From Bacteroidota bacterium (lineage in GTDB: Bacteria; Bacteroidota; Bacteroidia; Flavobacteriales; Weeksellaceae), in contig JAEWZO010000024.1 in the NCBI GenBank assembly GCA_023458415.1, forward strand, positions 1 through 56,553: a stretch of 56,553 bases of DNA, read 5' to 3'. The notes under the pieces were generated by a model that was not told where the DNA came from, did not search any database, and saw only the letters and a list, made by a program, of their open reading frames with translations. The translations under genes were made by a program, and so were the position numbers. Shown in pieces: positions 1 through 8,425 of this stretch. Positions within the stretch are counted from its first letter, which is position 1. Each line of letters starts with the position of its first letter.

Positions 1-43
1 GCGCTACCCACATCAGGATTCTTCTTAAAAGTGCTGGATTCAT
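1..43 (-). CDS. Start of an unrecognised protein, cut by the window edge
   Basis: On the minus strand an ATG at 43-41 opens a frame that runs off the window. It encodes 14 visible residues beginning MNPALLRRILMWVA, with a basic N-terminus followed by hydrophobic residues, as in a membrane or exported protein. It lies just downstream of the pnp terminator, in the same direction, so it would be an independent transcript. Fourteen residues are too few to name a family, and the call rests only on the open frame and position. Confidence 0.35.
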   Translation of the reverse strand, partial: MNPALLRRILMWVA

Positions 44-121
44 AATTTAAATTTTTATAATGTAAATTTAACAAAAGCTGTACCGAAAAGGTTTCAATAT
101 TTTCTAAACTGTTTACATCAT

Positions 122-151
122 AAAAAAAACCGTCTGAAATTCAGACGGTTT
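122..151 (-). terminator. Terminator of pnp
   Basis: An 11-bp perfect inverted repeat (aaccgtctgaa at 128-138, ttcagacggtt at 140-150) lies just past the pnp stop codon. Read on the minus strand it is followed by a run of eight T, the usual intrinsic terminator form. Confidence 0.9.
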
Positions 152-159
152 ATTATTTA

Positions 160-2388
160 TTATCCTTGTGGCTGATCCGGTGTGTTTTCCGATTCGTTCA
201 AAGGTTTGAAATCTGCATTCGGCTCTTTTCCGGTTGCAGGTCTGTCCTGTCTTGGTTTTCCTTCCGGTTTTGGAGGTCTCGGAAGAAGCACTTTTCTGGA
301 AAGTCTCATTTTTTTTCGGTCGTCATAACCTAAGAATTTCACTTCCACTTCGTCACCTTCAGCGTAAGGAACTTTTTCTGTACGCTTCCAGTCTATTTCA
401 GAGATGTGTAGTAATCCTTCGGTTCCTTTTGCAATTGCTACGAAAGCACCAAAATCCATCACTTTTACAACCTTACCGTTGTAAACTTCACCTACAACCG
501 GCACGAAAGTAATTTCGTTGATTTTTTCAATCGCAAGATTGATTTTTTCTCTGTCGGTTCCTGCAATTTCAATACGTCCGATTTCACCAATTTCTTCAAT
601 CGCGATAATCGTATCTGTATCTTTCTGAAGCTGCTGAATGATTTTTCCACCAGGTCCGATAACTGCACCGATAAATTCTTTAGGAATTTCCAAAATTTCC
701 ATTTTCGGAGCATGAGGTTTCACATCAGCTCTTGGCTTATCAATCGTTTTCAGGATTTCATTCAGGATATGAAGTCTGCCTTCTCTCGCCTGCATCAAAG
801 CCGTTTCCATAATTTCCATAGTAAGACCCTGGATTTTGATATCCATTTGGCAAGCGGTAATTCCGTCTGCAGAACCAGTTACTTTGAAGTCCATATCTCC
901 AAGATGGTCTTCATCACCTAAGATATCAGAAAGTACTGTGAATTTTCCTGTTTTAGGATCAGTAATAAGACCCATTGCAATACCTGAAACCGGTTTAGTA
1001 ATCTGAACTCCGGCATCCATCAAAGCCAATGTTCCGGCACAAACTGTCGCCATGGAAGATGAACCGTTGGATTCTAAAATATCAGAAACGACACGGATTG
1101 TGTATGGATTCTCGTGAGGAATCATTCCGGCCAAAGCTCTCTGAGCCAAGTTTCCGTGACCAACCTCTCTTCTTGAAGTTCCTCTTAAAGGTCTTGCTTC
1201 TCCGGTTGAGAACGGCGGGAAGTTATAATGAAGGAAGAATTTCTCGTCATAGTTGATTGCCACTGAATCTACCATATTTGCATCTTTTACTGAACCTAAA
1301 GTTACTGCAGTTAAAGATTGAGTTTCACCTCTCGTGAAGATAGCTGAACCGTGCGCACCCGGAAGATAATCGATTTCTGACCAAATTGGACGGATGGTTT
1401 TTGAATCTCTACCGTCAAGACGGATTCCGTCGTTCAGAATCATCTGACGCATCGCTTCCTTCTCAACATCGTGGAAATACACTTTTGCAAACGGTGTGAT
1501 TCTTTCCAGTTCTTCTACATCATCAACATACTGTGCAAGGAATTCATCAAGGATCGCCTTGAATTTCTCGTGTCTTTCTTCTTTTCCAGATGGAGTTTTT
1601 GCTGCAGCGTAAACTTTATCGTAAGTTTCTCTCCAAACTTTTTCGCGTACGGCCTCATCGTGAGTTTCGTGTACGTACTCTCTTTTAGTTTGTGAAGTAG
1701 GTACTCTTGCAGCCAGTCTTTCCTGAGCTTCGATCTGAACTTTAATTTCTTCGTGACCGAATTTGATGGCTTCAAGCATTTCCTGTTCAGAAATCTCTTT
1801 CATTTCACCTTCAACCATTACGATGGAATCTTTAGTTGCACCAACCATAATATCAAGGTCAGCTTTCTTAAGATTTTCGATGGAAGGATTCACAGAAAGT
1901 TCGCCGTCAATTCTTACCACTCTCACTTCAGACATTGGTCCGTTGAAAGGAATATCGGTGATTGCAATAGCTGCAGAAGCTGCCAAACCGGCCAAAGCTT
2001 CAGGCATTGTTTTTTCGTCGTAAGAAATCAGGGAGATCATCACCTGAACTTCAGCGTGGAAATCTTCAGGGAATAGCGGACGAAGAACTCTGTCCACCAA
2101 TCTCATTGTTAAAACTTCGTCATCAGAGGGCTTTGCTTCTCTTCTGAAAAAGTTTCCTGGGATTTTACCACCAGCGTAGAATTTTTCTCTATAATCTACT
2201 GTTAAAGGAAGAAAATCAACACCGGGGTTTGCTTCTTTGTTGGCTACAACCGTTGCCAAAAGCATTGTTCCGCCACATTTTACTACTACAGATCCGTTGG
2301 CCTGTTTTGCCAGACGACCTGTTTCGATGGTTACTTCACGACCATCTTTCAATTGAAATTTTTCAATAATTGCTTCTGGAGCACTCAT
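160..2388 (-). CDS. pnp: Polynucleotide phosphorylase (polyribonucleotide nucleotidyltransferase)
   Basis: A 742-aa cytoplasmic 3'-5' exoribonuclease that uses phosphate to release nucleoside diphosphates. It is a core RNA-decay enzyme and forms a trimeric ring. The sequence shows two RNase PH-like halves (first opening with LAKQANGSVVVKCGGT, second around SRREVGHGNLAQRAL), then a KH domain (IGAVIGPGGKIIQQL) and an S1 domain (GEVYNGKVVKVMDFGAFV), followed by a charged disordered tail. The length is normal for the family. It follows rpsO on the same strand, the common rpsO-pnp order, but with about 0.9 kb of divergent genes in between, so it has its own promoter. Its leader carries a hairpin (see 2406-2423). 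Confidence 0.98.
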   Translation of the reverse strand: MSAPEAIIEKFQLKDGREVTIETGRLAKQANGSVVVKCGGTMLLATVVANKEANPGVDFLPLTVDYREKFYAGGKIPGNFFRREAKPSDDEVLTMRLVDRVLRPLFPEDFHAEVQVMISLISYDEKTMPEALAGLAASAAIAITDIPFNGPMSEVRVVRIDGELSVNPSIENLKKADLDIMVGATKDSIVMVEGEMKEISEQEMLEAIKFGHEEIKVQIEAQERLAARVPTSQTKREYVHETHDEAVREKVWRETYDKVYAAAKTPSGKEERHEKFKAILDEFLAQYVDDVEELERITPFAKVYFHDVEKEAMRQMILNDGIRLDGRDSKTIRPIWSEIDYLPGAHGSAIFTRGETQSLTAVTLGSVKDANMVDSVAINYDEKFFLHYNFPPFSTGEARPLRGTSRREVGHGNLAQRALAGMIPHENPYTIRVVSDILESNGSSSMATVCAGTLALMDAGVQITKPVSGIAMGLITDPKTGKFTVLSDILGDEDHLGDMDFKVTGSADGITACQMDIKIQGLTMEIMETALMQAREGRLHILNEILKTIDKPRADVKPHAPKMEILEIPKEFIGAVIGPGGKIIQQLQKDTDTIIAIEEIGEIGRIEIAGTDREKINLAIEKINEITFVPVVGEVYNGKVVKVMDFGAFVAIAKGTEGLLHISEIDWKRTEKVPYAEGDEVEVKFLGYDDRKKMRLSRKVLLPRPPKPEGKPRQDRPATGKEPNADFKPLNESENTPDQPQG

Positions 2389-2405
2389 AAAATTTTCTGT
2401 CTTTT

Positions 2406-2423
2406 ACACTCCGTATTGAGTGT
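2406..2423 (-). promoter_or_regulatory. Hairpin in the pnp 5' leader
   Basis: ACACTC (2406-2411) and GAGTGT (2418-2423) form a 6-bp stem with a 6-nt loop. It sits between the -7 box and the pnp start codon, so it is inside the transcribed leader. In Escherichia coli the pnp leader has a processed stem-loop used for autoregulation; a similar role here is only an inference. Confidence 0.5.
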
Positions 2424-2456
2424 GTTAATTATTTAAACTCTTTAAATTTTCGTGTG

Positions 2457-2464
2457 CAAAGATA
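2457..2464 (-). promoter_or_regulatory. -7 box of the pnp promoter
   Basis: On the minus strand this reads TATCTTTG, a full match to the Bacteroidota -7 consensus TAnnTTTG. It implies a leader of roughly 60 nt before the pnp ATG. I see no clear -33 TTTG. Confidence 0.7.
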
Positions 2465-2553
2465 CGAAAAATGAAGGAAAATTTGGTTTAACACGTTAAT
2501 TATCTGAAACATTGTAACGTGCAATCATTTTTTAGCACTAATCAATAAAACGC

Positions 2554-2910
2554 ATGATGAACACACTCCTTAAAACTGAATATTTTTTCCTTTTTCTCCT
2601 CGGAGTTTTTGCTTTTGCACAAACGGGACTTTCCTGGTGGTGGTTTGTAGGTTTATTTTTCCTGCCGGATCTATCGATGCTTGGTTACCTGATTAATCCA
2701 AAGATAGGAGCATATCTTTATAATGCAGCTCATTATTTTGGAACGGCAATCCTGTGTTTCGTTCTTGGAAAATATCTGCACAATACTTATTTTGAAGTGG
2801 TCGGAATAATACTTTTTTCACATACCGCGTTTGACAGAATTTTGGGTTACGGTTTAAAATTCACCGACAGTTTTCAGAATACTCACTTGGGAAGAATCGG
2901 TAAAAACTGA
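2554..2910 (+). CDS. DUF4260 family small membrane protein
   Basis: A 118-aa protein with about four hydrophobic segments and few charges, starting with two adjacent ATGs. Motifs around LFFLPDLSMLGYLINPKIG, YNAAHYFGTAIL and the C-terminal AFDRILGYGLKF are characteristic of the DUF4260 family, which has no established function. The conserved Asp, His and Arg residues between membrane segments could be functional. It stands alone between divergent pnp and the next small membrane gene; no terminator is obvious before the latter. Confidence 0.85.
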   Translation: MMNTLLKTEYFFLFLLGVFAFAQTGLSWWWFVGLFFLPDLSMLGYLINPKIGAYLYNAAHYFGTAILCFVLGKYLHNTYFEVVGIILFSHTAFDRILGYGLKFTDSFQNTHLGRIGKN

Positions 2911-3012
2911 GATTTTTAGGAATCCTTCATCCTTTTTCAAGATTCCCATATTGTGCTGCTCATGGCATAAATCTGGAATTTATTTTCACAAATCATTAAA
3001 AAAAAATAAATT

Positions 3013-3258
3013 ATGGGAATTTTATGGACACTTATTATTGGCGCAGTAGCAGGATGGCTTGGAGCGCAGATTTTTAAAGGCGGAAGTCTTGGATTAATCG
3101 GAAATATTATCGTCGGAATTATCGGTGGATTTATCGGATACTGGCTTTTAGGTTCCACCTTCGGAACAGAAATTATCGGTCAGATTCTTACGGGTGCAGT
3201 AGGTTCGATTGTTCTTCTGGCAATTATTAATCTCTTTACTAGAAATAGGGCAGTGTAA
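3013..3258 (+). CDS. GlsB/YeaQ/YmgE-type stress membrane protein
   Basis: An 81-aa, glycine-rich protein with three hydrophobic helices. The pattern GAVAGWLGAQIFKGG followed by GNIIVGIIGGFIGYWLL is diagnostic of the transglycosylase-associated (YeaQ/YmgE, GlsB) family. These inner-membrane proteins are often linked to general or envelope stress, but their biochemical role is unknown and the old transglycosylase label is not supported by mechanism. A strong bidirectional terminator at 3281-3304 separates it from convergent rpsO. Confidence 0.88.
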   Translation: MGILWTLIIGAVAGWLGAQIFKGGSLGLIGNIIVGIIGGFIGYWLLGSTFGTEIIGQILTGAVGSIVLLAIINLFTRNRAV

Positions 3259-3280
3259 ACTGTTACATAAGAAAAATAAA

Positions 3281-3304
3281 AAAGCAACTCGATTGAGTTG
3301 CTTT
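3281..3304. terminator. Bidirectional terminator between the GlsB-like gene and rpsO
   Basis: aaagcaactc (3281-3290) and gagttgcttt (3295-3304) form a 10-bp stem with a 4-nt loop. A T-run follows on the plus strand and an A-run precedes it, which is a T-run on the minus strand, so it serves both convergent genes. Confidence 0.9.
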
Positions 3305-3312
3305 TTTTGTGA

Positions 3313-3582
3313 TTATTTTCTGATTCCTAGTTCAGCGATAATCGCTCTGTAACGTGCGATATCTTTGTTCTTAAGATAATCCAACAATCTTTTTCTTTTA
3401 CCTACCAGTTTCACAAGAGATTTTTCAGTTGCGTAATCCTTGTGGTTTTTCTTTAGGTGACCGGTTAGGTGATTGATTCTGAAGGTGAACAGAGCGATTT
3501 GCCCTTCTGCAGATCCTGTGTTTTCTGCTTTACCACCGTGTTTTGCGAAGATTTCTGCCTTCTTTTCTGATGTTAAGTACAT
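3313..3582 (-). CDS. rpsO: 30S ribosomal protein S15
   Basis: An 89-aa ribosomal protein of the usual length that binds the central domain of 16S rRNA early in small-subunit assembly. Diagnostic stretches are GSAEGQIALFTFRINHLTGH, KKNHKDYATEKSLVKLVGKR and RRLLDYL-like KRKRLLDYLKNKDIARY. It is transcribed alone toward the shared terminator at 3281-3304, with a consensus -7 box at 3619-3626. Confidence 0.98.
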   Translation of the reverse strand: MYLTSEKKAEIFAKHGGKAENTGSAEGQIALFTFRINHLTGHLKKNHKDYATEKSLVKLVGKRKRLLDYLKNKDIARYRAIIAELGIRK

Positions 3583-3618
3583 GCCAATATTATTTAATGA
3601 TTATTATGTAACGAGGTG

Positions 3619-3626
3619 CAAAAGTA
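3619..3626 (-). promoter_or_regulatory. -7 box of the rpsO promoter
   Basis: The minus strand reads TACTTTTG, a full TAnnTTTG match, 36 nt upstream of the rpsO start. Confidence 0.65.
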
Positions 3627-3711
3627 CGACTTTTTTCCGATTTCAAAAATATTTTCCAACTAATTCAGCAAATACGGCTAATTAGAATGTTAAAAAAATC
3701 TTAAAATAATG

Positions 3712-3742
3712 TTGCTTAATTCTCTGAATGGCAGTATTTTTG
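3712..3742 (+). promoter_or_regulatory. Promoter of the lipoprotein gene at 3758
   Basis: A TTG at 3712-3714, a 20-nt spacer and TATTTTTG at 3735-3742 match the Bacteroidota -33/-7 layout. Its position inside the longer open frame rules out a start upstream of 3758. Confidence 0.65.
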
Positions 3743-3757
3743 TACCCACACAAAATA

Positions 3758-4327
3758 ATGAAAAAACTTTATCCGCTTCATCTGTTGTTATCTGTATTTT
3801 TACTGATGCTGTCTTCGTGCACAGCACAGGGACAGATAATGTTTCCAAGAACCGGTGATGAGCTGTACAAAGTTTTATACTTCAATCCGGAAGTTTTTCC
3901 TGATATCGAAGAAATTAAAGAGCCCACAAACTCAGCATTTTTTTCTGCTGTAACAAACAATTTTACCGCTTATAAAAACAACGAATTTCTTCGGGTCAAC
4001 GATTACACATCTTTCGATACGACCGATGCAGAATCTATTCAGGATTTCTGTAAATACAACAATGCCGATTTCGTAGTGATATCAAAAGTGAAATATTTCA
4101 AAGTAGGTTTTGGGAAGTATATCTTTTCCAATCAGGTGGTAGTCAGCATGAAAGTTTATGATGCTAATGGCGACTTGATTACTGAAACTTCCTACGATAC
4201 CTATAAGAAAAATGCGCGTATGCTCGGCTCTGCAGAAAATTCAATCCGAATCGGAACAAACGGTGCGATGAAGAATATTGTAAAGAATTTCAGAAAACTA
4301 AAAAAAGAGGAGAGAAACGCTTCATAA
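3758..4327 (+). CDS. Uncharacterised lipoprotein
   Basis: A 189-aa protein. The frame is open from 3728, but the ATG at 3758 is the better start because a -7 box covers 3735-3742 and the protein then begins with a type II signal peptide: MKKLYPLHLLL and the lipobox LSSC (Cys22). The mature part is mixed alpha/beta. A segment with NADFVVISKV, a beta-rich VVVSMKVYDANGDLI and a C-terminal basic helix is reminiscent of the CsgG/TolB-N-like fold seen in LpoB-type lipoproteins, but I see no defining motif. Function is unknown. It is monocistronic, with mgtE starting 85 bp downstream under its own -7 box. Confidence 0.75.
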   Translation: MKKLYPLHLLLSVFLLMLSSCTAQGQIMFPRTGDELYKVLYFNPEVFPDIEEIKEPTNSAFFSAVTNNFTAYKNNEFLRVNDYTSFDTTDAESIQDFCKYNNADFVVISKVKYFKVGFGKYIFSNQVVVSMKVYDANGDLITETSYDTYKKNARMLGSAENSIRIGTNGAMKNIVKNFRKLKKEERNAS

Positions 4328-4384
4328 CATCTTCCATCTTTTCTTTAATACCGGCCAATCTTTTCTTTTTCTATTAATTTAAAG

Positions 4385-4392
4385 TATTTTTG
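4385..4392 (+). promoter_or_regulatory. -7 box of the mgtE promoter
   Basis: TATTTTTG, a full match to TAnnTTTG, 20 nt before the mgtE start codon. Confidence 0.6.
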
Positions 4393-4412
4393 CGTCGCAA
4401 AAGTATTCTTAA

Positions 4413-5735
4413 ATGGCGGAAACTACTGAACTTATCTTTAACCCGGAAGATATTGCAGAAAGACTCAGCGAACTGCATGCGGACGACCGTCTGCTTGCGT
4501 TTCTGAAAGTTCCGAAAGATTACAAAGCGGAAGTTTTCGCTCATCTTGATCCAGATTTTCAGGAAGAAACCATCCGAAGCATCGGTAGCGACGATGTTTC
4601 CGAAATCTTGAATGCGATGCCGCCCGATGACAGAACGGCGCTGTTCGAGGACTTTCCTGATGAACTCATCAAATATTCCATCAATCATCTCAATCCGAAA
4701 GAAAGGAGAATTGCTCTGAAACTTCTTGGTTATCATGAAGATTCCATTGCGAGGATGATGACTCCGTATTACATTCAGATCCGGAAGGAATGGACGGTAA
4801 AAAGGTGTCTCGAACAGATAAAAAAAGTTGGAGGGAAGGTTGAAACTTTAAATCACCTTTATGTAGTAGACGAGAGAAACAGGTTGATTGATGACCTTGA
4901 TATCCGCTATCTGCTTTTGGCTGACGAAGATCAATTGATTTCAGATCTTACAGATAACCATTTTGTGGCAATCAGTACCACAACATCGAAGGAAGAAGCA
5001 GTAACTTACTTCGAAAAATATGACCGAACGGCTTTGCCTATCGTAACTGAATCTGGAGTTTTGGTGGGAATTGTAACCATTGACGACATTCTCGACCAGA
5101 TTGAGCAGCAGAATACCGAAGACATTCAGAAATTCGGAGGTGTTGAAGCGCTCGATGAACCGTATATCCAAACTCATTGGTGGGAAATGTTGAAGAAAAG
5201 AGGGCTTTGGCTGATCGTTCTTTTCTTTTTGCAGCTCATCACCGCTTCGGTAATGGGATATTATGAAGACGAAATTGAAAAAGCCGTTGTTCTCACGCTT
5301 TTTATCCCTTTAATTATTTCCAGTGGCGGTAACTCCGGATCTCAGGCAGCAACGCTGATTATCCGTGCGATGGCGCTTCAGGAAATTACCTTGAAAGACT
5401 GGTGGTTGGTTATGCGTAAGGAATTAACTACAGGTTTTTTCCTGGGAACTTTGCTCGGTGTTTTCGGATTTTTCCGAATACTTATCTGGCACAAAATGGG
5501 TTGGTTCAGTTATGGAGACTATTGGTTGGCTATTGCAATCAGCGTAGGAATTTCTTTGGCGATGATTGTCCTTTGGGGAACGCTTTCCGGATCGATGGTT
5601 CCATTTATTCTTAAAAAGTTCCGGCTGGATCCTGCAACTTCTTCGGCGCCTTTTGTGGCGACTTTAGTGGATGTGACGGGACTCATCATTTATTTTTCCA
5701 TTGCTGCTCTGTTACTTGCAGGAAAAATTCTTTAA
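4413..5735 (+). CDS. mgtE: Magnesium transporter MgtE
   Basis: A 440-aa inner-membrane Mg2+ channel/transporter. The order is an N-terminal helical MgtE_N domain (ERLSELHADDRLLAFL to about residue 120), two CBS domains (about 130-255, with LNHLYVVDERNRLI and TALPIVTESGVLVGI) that sense Mg2+, then five membrane segments from about residue 275. The pore segment contains IISSGGNSGSQAATL, the conserved signature. Length and architecture are normal. The gene stands alone, 36 bp ahead of the next plus-strand gene, which may be cotranscribed. Confidence 0.96.
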   Translation: MAETTELIFNPEDIAERLSELHADDRLLAFLKVPKDYKAEVFAHLDPDFQEETIRSIGSDDVSEILNAMPPDDRTALFEDFPDELIKYSINHLNPKERRIALKLLGYHEDSIARMMTPYYIQIRKEWTVKRCLEQIKKVGGKVETLNHLYVVDERNRLIDDLDIRYLLLADEDQLISDLTDNHFVAISTTTSKEEAVTYFEKYDRTALPIVTESGVLVGIVTIDDILDQIEQQNTEDIQKFGGVEALDEPYIQTHWWEMLKKRGLWLIVLFFLQLITASVMGYYEDEIEKAVVLTLFIPLIISSGGNSGSQAATLIIRAMALQEITLKDWWLVMRKELTTGFFLGTLLGVFGFFRILIWHKMGWFSYGDYWLAIAISVGISLAMIVLWGTLSGSMVPFILKKFRLDPATSSAPFVATLVDVTGLIIYFSIAALLLAGKIL

Positions 5736-5771
5736 CGTTCAACTTTTGCGAATTTCAAGCCTGATTTTATA

Positions 5772-6497
5772 ATGAAAATAGTTTCACTGGTTCCGAGTAT
5801 TACTGAAACTTTGTTTGATGTCGGACTGGATGTGGAACAAATTGTGGGCAGAACAAAATTCTGTATTCATCCAGGAAAACTTGTAAATGATGTGGAAGTT
5901 ATTGGTGGAACAAAAAATCTTAATCTTGAAAAAATTAAATCAATTAATCCTGATTTGATTATTGCCAACCGAGAAGAAAATGAAAAAAGCCAGGTTGAAG
6001 AACTGATGCGAGATTTCAATGTTTGGGTTACTGATATAGAAACATTAGAAGACAATAGCAAGTTTCTAATTGAGTTGGGGAAAAAGGTCAATAGAGAGAG
6101 AGAAACAGAAAAATTTGCAGCGGAAATAAATCAAATGTTCGATGTAATCGCACCCGTTTCCAATATAAAAGTAGCTTATCTGATCTGGAGAAATCCTTAT
6201 ATGACGGTCGGTTCCGATACGTTTATTCATTCTGTCATTGAGAAGCTCGGTTTTCATAATATTTTTGAAAATCAAAAAAGGTATCCGGCAGTTTCCATTG
6301 AACAACTGAAGCAAACTGATGTTATTTTCCTTTCGAGTGAACCTTTTCCTTTTTCAGATAAACACATTCTGGAATTAAAAAAAGAACTTCCGGAGTCGGA
6401 AATTCTTTTAGTTGATGGTGAAGCGTTCTCCTGGTACGGAACGCATATCGTAAAATGCAAAAGCTACTACAAAGAGTTAGTGGAACGTTTTCTATAA
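5772..6497 (+). CDS. Helical-backbone metal-receptor (BtuF/FhuD-type) protein
   Basis: A 241-aa protein with the periplasmic-binding-protein type III fold. It opens directly with MKIVSLVPSITETLFDVG, continues with VGRTKFCIHP and INPDLIIANREEN, and ends with a C-lobe containing YLIWRNPYMTVG. It has no signal peptide or lipobox, unlike ABC-transporter binding proteins, so it probably acts in the cytoplasm. In Bacteroidota such leaderless forms are common and their ligand (cobalamin, heme, siderophore or other) is not established. It lies 36 bp after mgtE and its last 6 bp overlap the convergent sulfoxide-reductase gene. Confidence 0.85.
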   Translation: MKIVSLVPSITETLFDVGLDVEQIVGRTKFCIHPGKLVNDVEVIGGTKNLNLEKIKSINPDLIIANREENEKSQVEELMRDFNVWVTDIETLEDNSKFLIELGKKVNRERETEKFAAEINQMFDVIAPVSNIKVAYLIWRNPYMTVGSDTFIHSVIEKLGFHNIFENQKRYPAVSIEQLKQTDVIFLSSEPFPFSDKHILELKKELPESEILLVDGEAFSWYGTHIVKCKSYYKELVERFL

Positions 6498-6941
6498 AAT
6501 CGTAGCCACCTTTTCAGTAAGCCATTCCAGCATTTCTCGATCCTCGTCTGTAAAAGGATTTAACTGATGAGAATCAATATCAATTTGTCCAATATTTTTA
6601 CCGTCCTTAATAATAGGAACTACAATTTCCGCTTTTGTATCTATGGAGCAGGAAAGGTAATTGTCCTGTTCCTTCACATTTGGAACCACAAAAGTTTCTC
6701 CCGAAACTGCAACCTGTCCACAGATTCCTTTTCCAAATGGAATTACTGTATGATCAGTTTCTGCGCCAACATAAGGTCCCAGAATCAGTTCCTCTTTATC
6801 GCCATTGCGAAAGTAAAAACCTGTCCAGTTGAAATAAGGAATTTCCTGATCAAGGAGATGGCAGATTTTCTGCAGTTTTTCAGTGCTGTTTTGGTTTGGA
6901 CTCTCTATTATTGACGAAAGACGTTTTTTAAGTTCTGACAT
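6492..6941 (-). CDS. Free methionine-R-sulfoxide reductase, GAF-domain type
   Basis: A 149-aa single GAF-domain enzyme expected to reduce free L-methionine-R-sulfoxide in the cytoplasm. Family signatures are NWTGFYFRNGDKEELILGP, IPFGKGICG and VVPIIKDGKNIGQIDIDS. The family has three conserved cysteines (E. coli 84, 94, 118). Here only two are present, Cys74 (GICG) and Cys98 (YLSC), with His64 at the first position. The gene starts one base after the stop codon of the 476-aa gene at 6943-8373, so the two form a tight operon. Confidence 0.9.
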   Translation of the reverse strand: MSELKKRLSSIIESPNQNSTEKLQKICHLLDQEIPYFNWTGFYFRNGDKEELILGPYVGAETDHTVIPFGKGICGQVAVSGETFVVPNVKEQDNYLSCSIDTKAEIVVPIIKDGKNIGQIDIDSHQLNPFTDEDREMLEWLTEKVATIL

Positions 6942-6942
6942 T

Positions 6943-8373
6943 TTAAGTAAATTCTTTCAGTTTAACTTCATCTTTGTAACCAAACATTCCGCGTTCTTTA
7001 ATCATCTCGGCAACGCCATTCGGAAGCTGAGTTTCCCAACCTGGTGTGTGATTGCTGATTTTTTGAAGAATTTCTCTGGAATAGATTTCAGAAAACGCCG
7101 GATTGTGATCTTCGATATCAACAATTCTCTTGTTCAGTTTAAAGTATTTGTAAAGTTCTTTCAGGTTGTCGCTTACTTTCAGGTTTTTCGAAGTGAGTAG
7201 TTCGTGGCTTTCCGGATCTTTGTAAGGGTACAGATAAACCGTCATATCCTTTCTGAAAAATTTCCCGAACGCTTCAAGAATTCCGCCGGAAAGGTTTTTA
7301 TAATAATTTTCGTCAAAAACATCAAGGAGATTATTCACGCCCATTGCAACACCAACTTTTCCGTTGGTATAATTTGCGAAATAATCAATCAGTCGGTAAT
7401 ATTCTGAGAAGTTTGAAATTATTACGGTGTAACCCAGTTTTGCAAGTACATCAACTCGGTCAAGGAAATCTCTTTCGTCAATATCTCCGGCTGCTCGCAG
7501 GTTTGCGATGGTAATTTCGAACAAAACTACGGTGTCTTCTTCTTCGCTGTTGGTATCATCCGAAAACATTTTCAGTCCTTTTTCGAACATGTCAATATTA
7601 ACGAGAGTTACCGGGCGAAAACTTCCGCGAACAGCAAAAATATTCTTCTTATATAATATGTCGGCCGGAAGCATGTTGTTGCCTTCGGGATTGAAAATCA
7701 CCGCATCGGTCATATTTCTTTTCACCAGCTGCAGACTCATTAATCTGTTGTCAACATATTCGAAAACCGGTCCCTGAAAATCAATCATATCAATTTCAAG
7801 GTTGTCTGTAGAAATATCATCGTAAAGTGATTCTATCAGTCTTCTCGGATTGTCGGAATAATGAAACGCCCCGAAAATAAGGTTTACACCCAAACTTCCA
7901 AGTGTTTCCTGCTGCAGTGTAGCGTCGTTTTCCTTAAATTTAACGTGGATTACAATTTCGCTGTAGTCTTCGTTTTCATCTCGCTGAAAGCGGATTCCCA
8001 CCCAACCGTGACCTTTCATAGTCTTGTCGAAGTTAATGGTGGTTACTGTATTGGCGTAAGAAAAGAATTTTTTTCCCGGATTATTTTCACGTGTTAATCG
8101 CTGTTCAATGAGTGAAACCTCATAACGCAGCATTTTGCGCAAACGGTTTTGGGTTACATAACGGCTTTTTTCTTCTTTACCGTAAATGGCATCGCTGAAA
8201 TCTTTATCGTAAGCGGACATTGCCTTTGCAATGGTTCTGGATGCGCCGCCTGCTCTGAAGAAGTGACGAACAGTTTCTTGTCCTGCGCCGATTTCGGCAA
8301 AAGTACCATAAATATTGGGGTCTAAATTAATAGTGAGTGCTTTCTGTTTTGGTGTTAACTTCTGATTAATCAC
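6943..8373 (-). CDS. Conserved Bacteroidota protein of unknown function (476 aa)
   Basis: A long soluble protein with a GTG start (8373-8371); no in-frame ATG lies just upstream. The N-terminus contains GTFAEIGAGQETVRHFFRAGG, and later segments include INFDKTMKGHGWVGIRFQ and AVRGSFRPVTLVNIDMFE. I recognise it as a widespread Bacteroidota family. Databases often call it nicotinate-nucleotide adenylyltransferase, but I see no N-terminal HxGH nucleotidyltransferase signature, so that name is not supported by the sequence. It has no signal peptide or membrane segments. It is cotranscribed with the free methionine sulfoxide reductase, 1 bp downstream, which is the only functional hint. Confidence 0.8.
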   Translation of the reverse strand: MINQKLTPKQKALTINLDPNIYGTFAEIGAGQETVRHFFRAGGASRTIAKAMSAYDKDFSDAIYGKEEKSRYVTQNRLRKMLRYEVSLIEQRLTRENNPGKKFFSYANTVTTINFDKTMKGHGWVGIRFQRDENEDYSEIVIHVKFKENDATLQQETLGSLGVNLIFGAFHYSDNPRRLIESLYDDISTDNLEIDMIDFQGPVFEYVDNRLMSLQLVKRNMTDAVIFNPEGNNMLPADILYKKNIFAVRGSFRPVTLVNIDMFEKGLKMFSDDTNSEEEDTVVLFEITIANLRAAGDIDERDFLDRVDVLAKLGYTVIISNFSEYYRLIDYFANYTNGKVGVAMGVNNLLDVFDENYYKNLSGGILEAFGKFFRKDMTVYLYPYKDPESHELLTSKNLKVSDNLKELYKYFKLNKRIVDIEDHNPAFSEIYSREILQKISNHTPGWETQLPNGVAEMIKERGMFGYKDEVKLKEFT

Positions 8374-8425
8374 TGGCTGTTTTAAATTTTTGTAAATTTA
8401 CCAAAATTAATAACTACCTCAAAGA

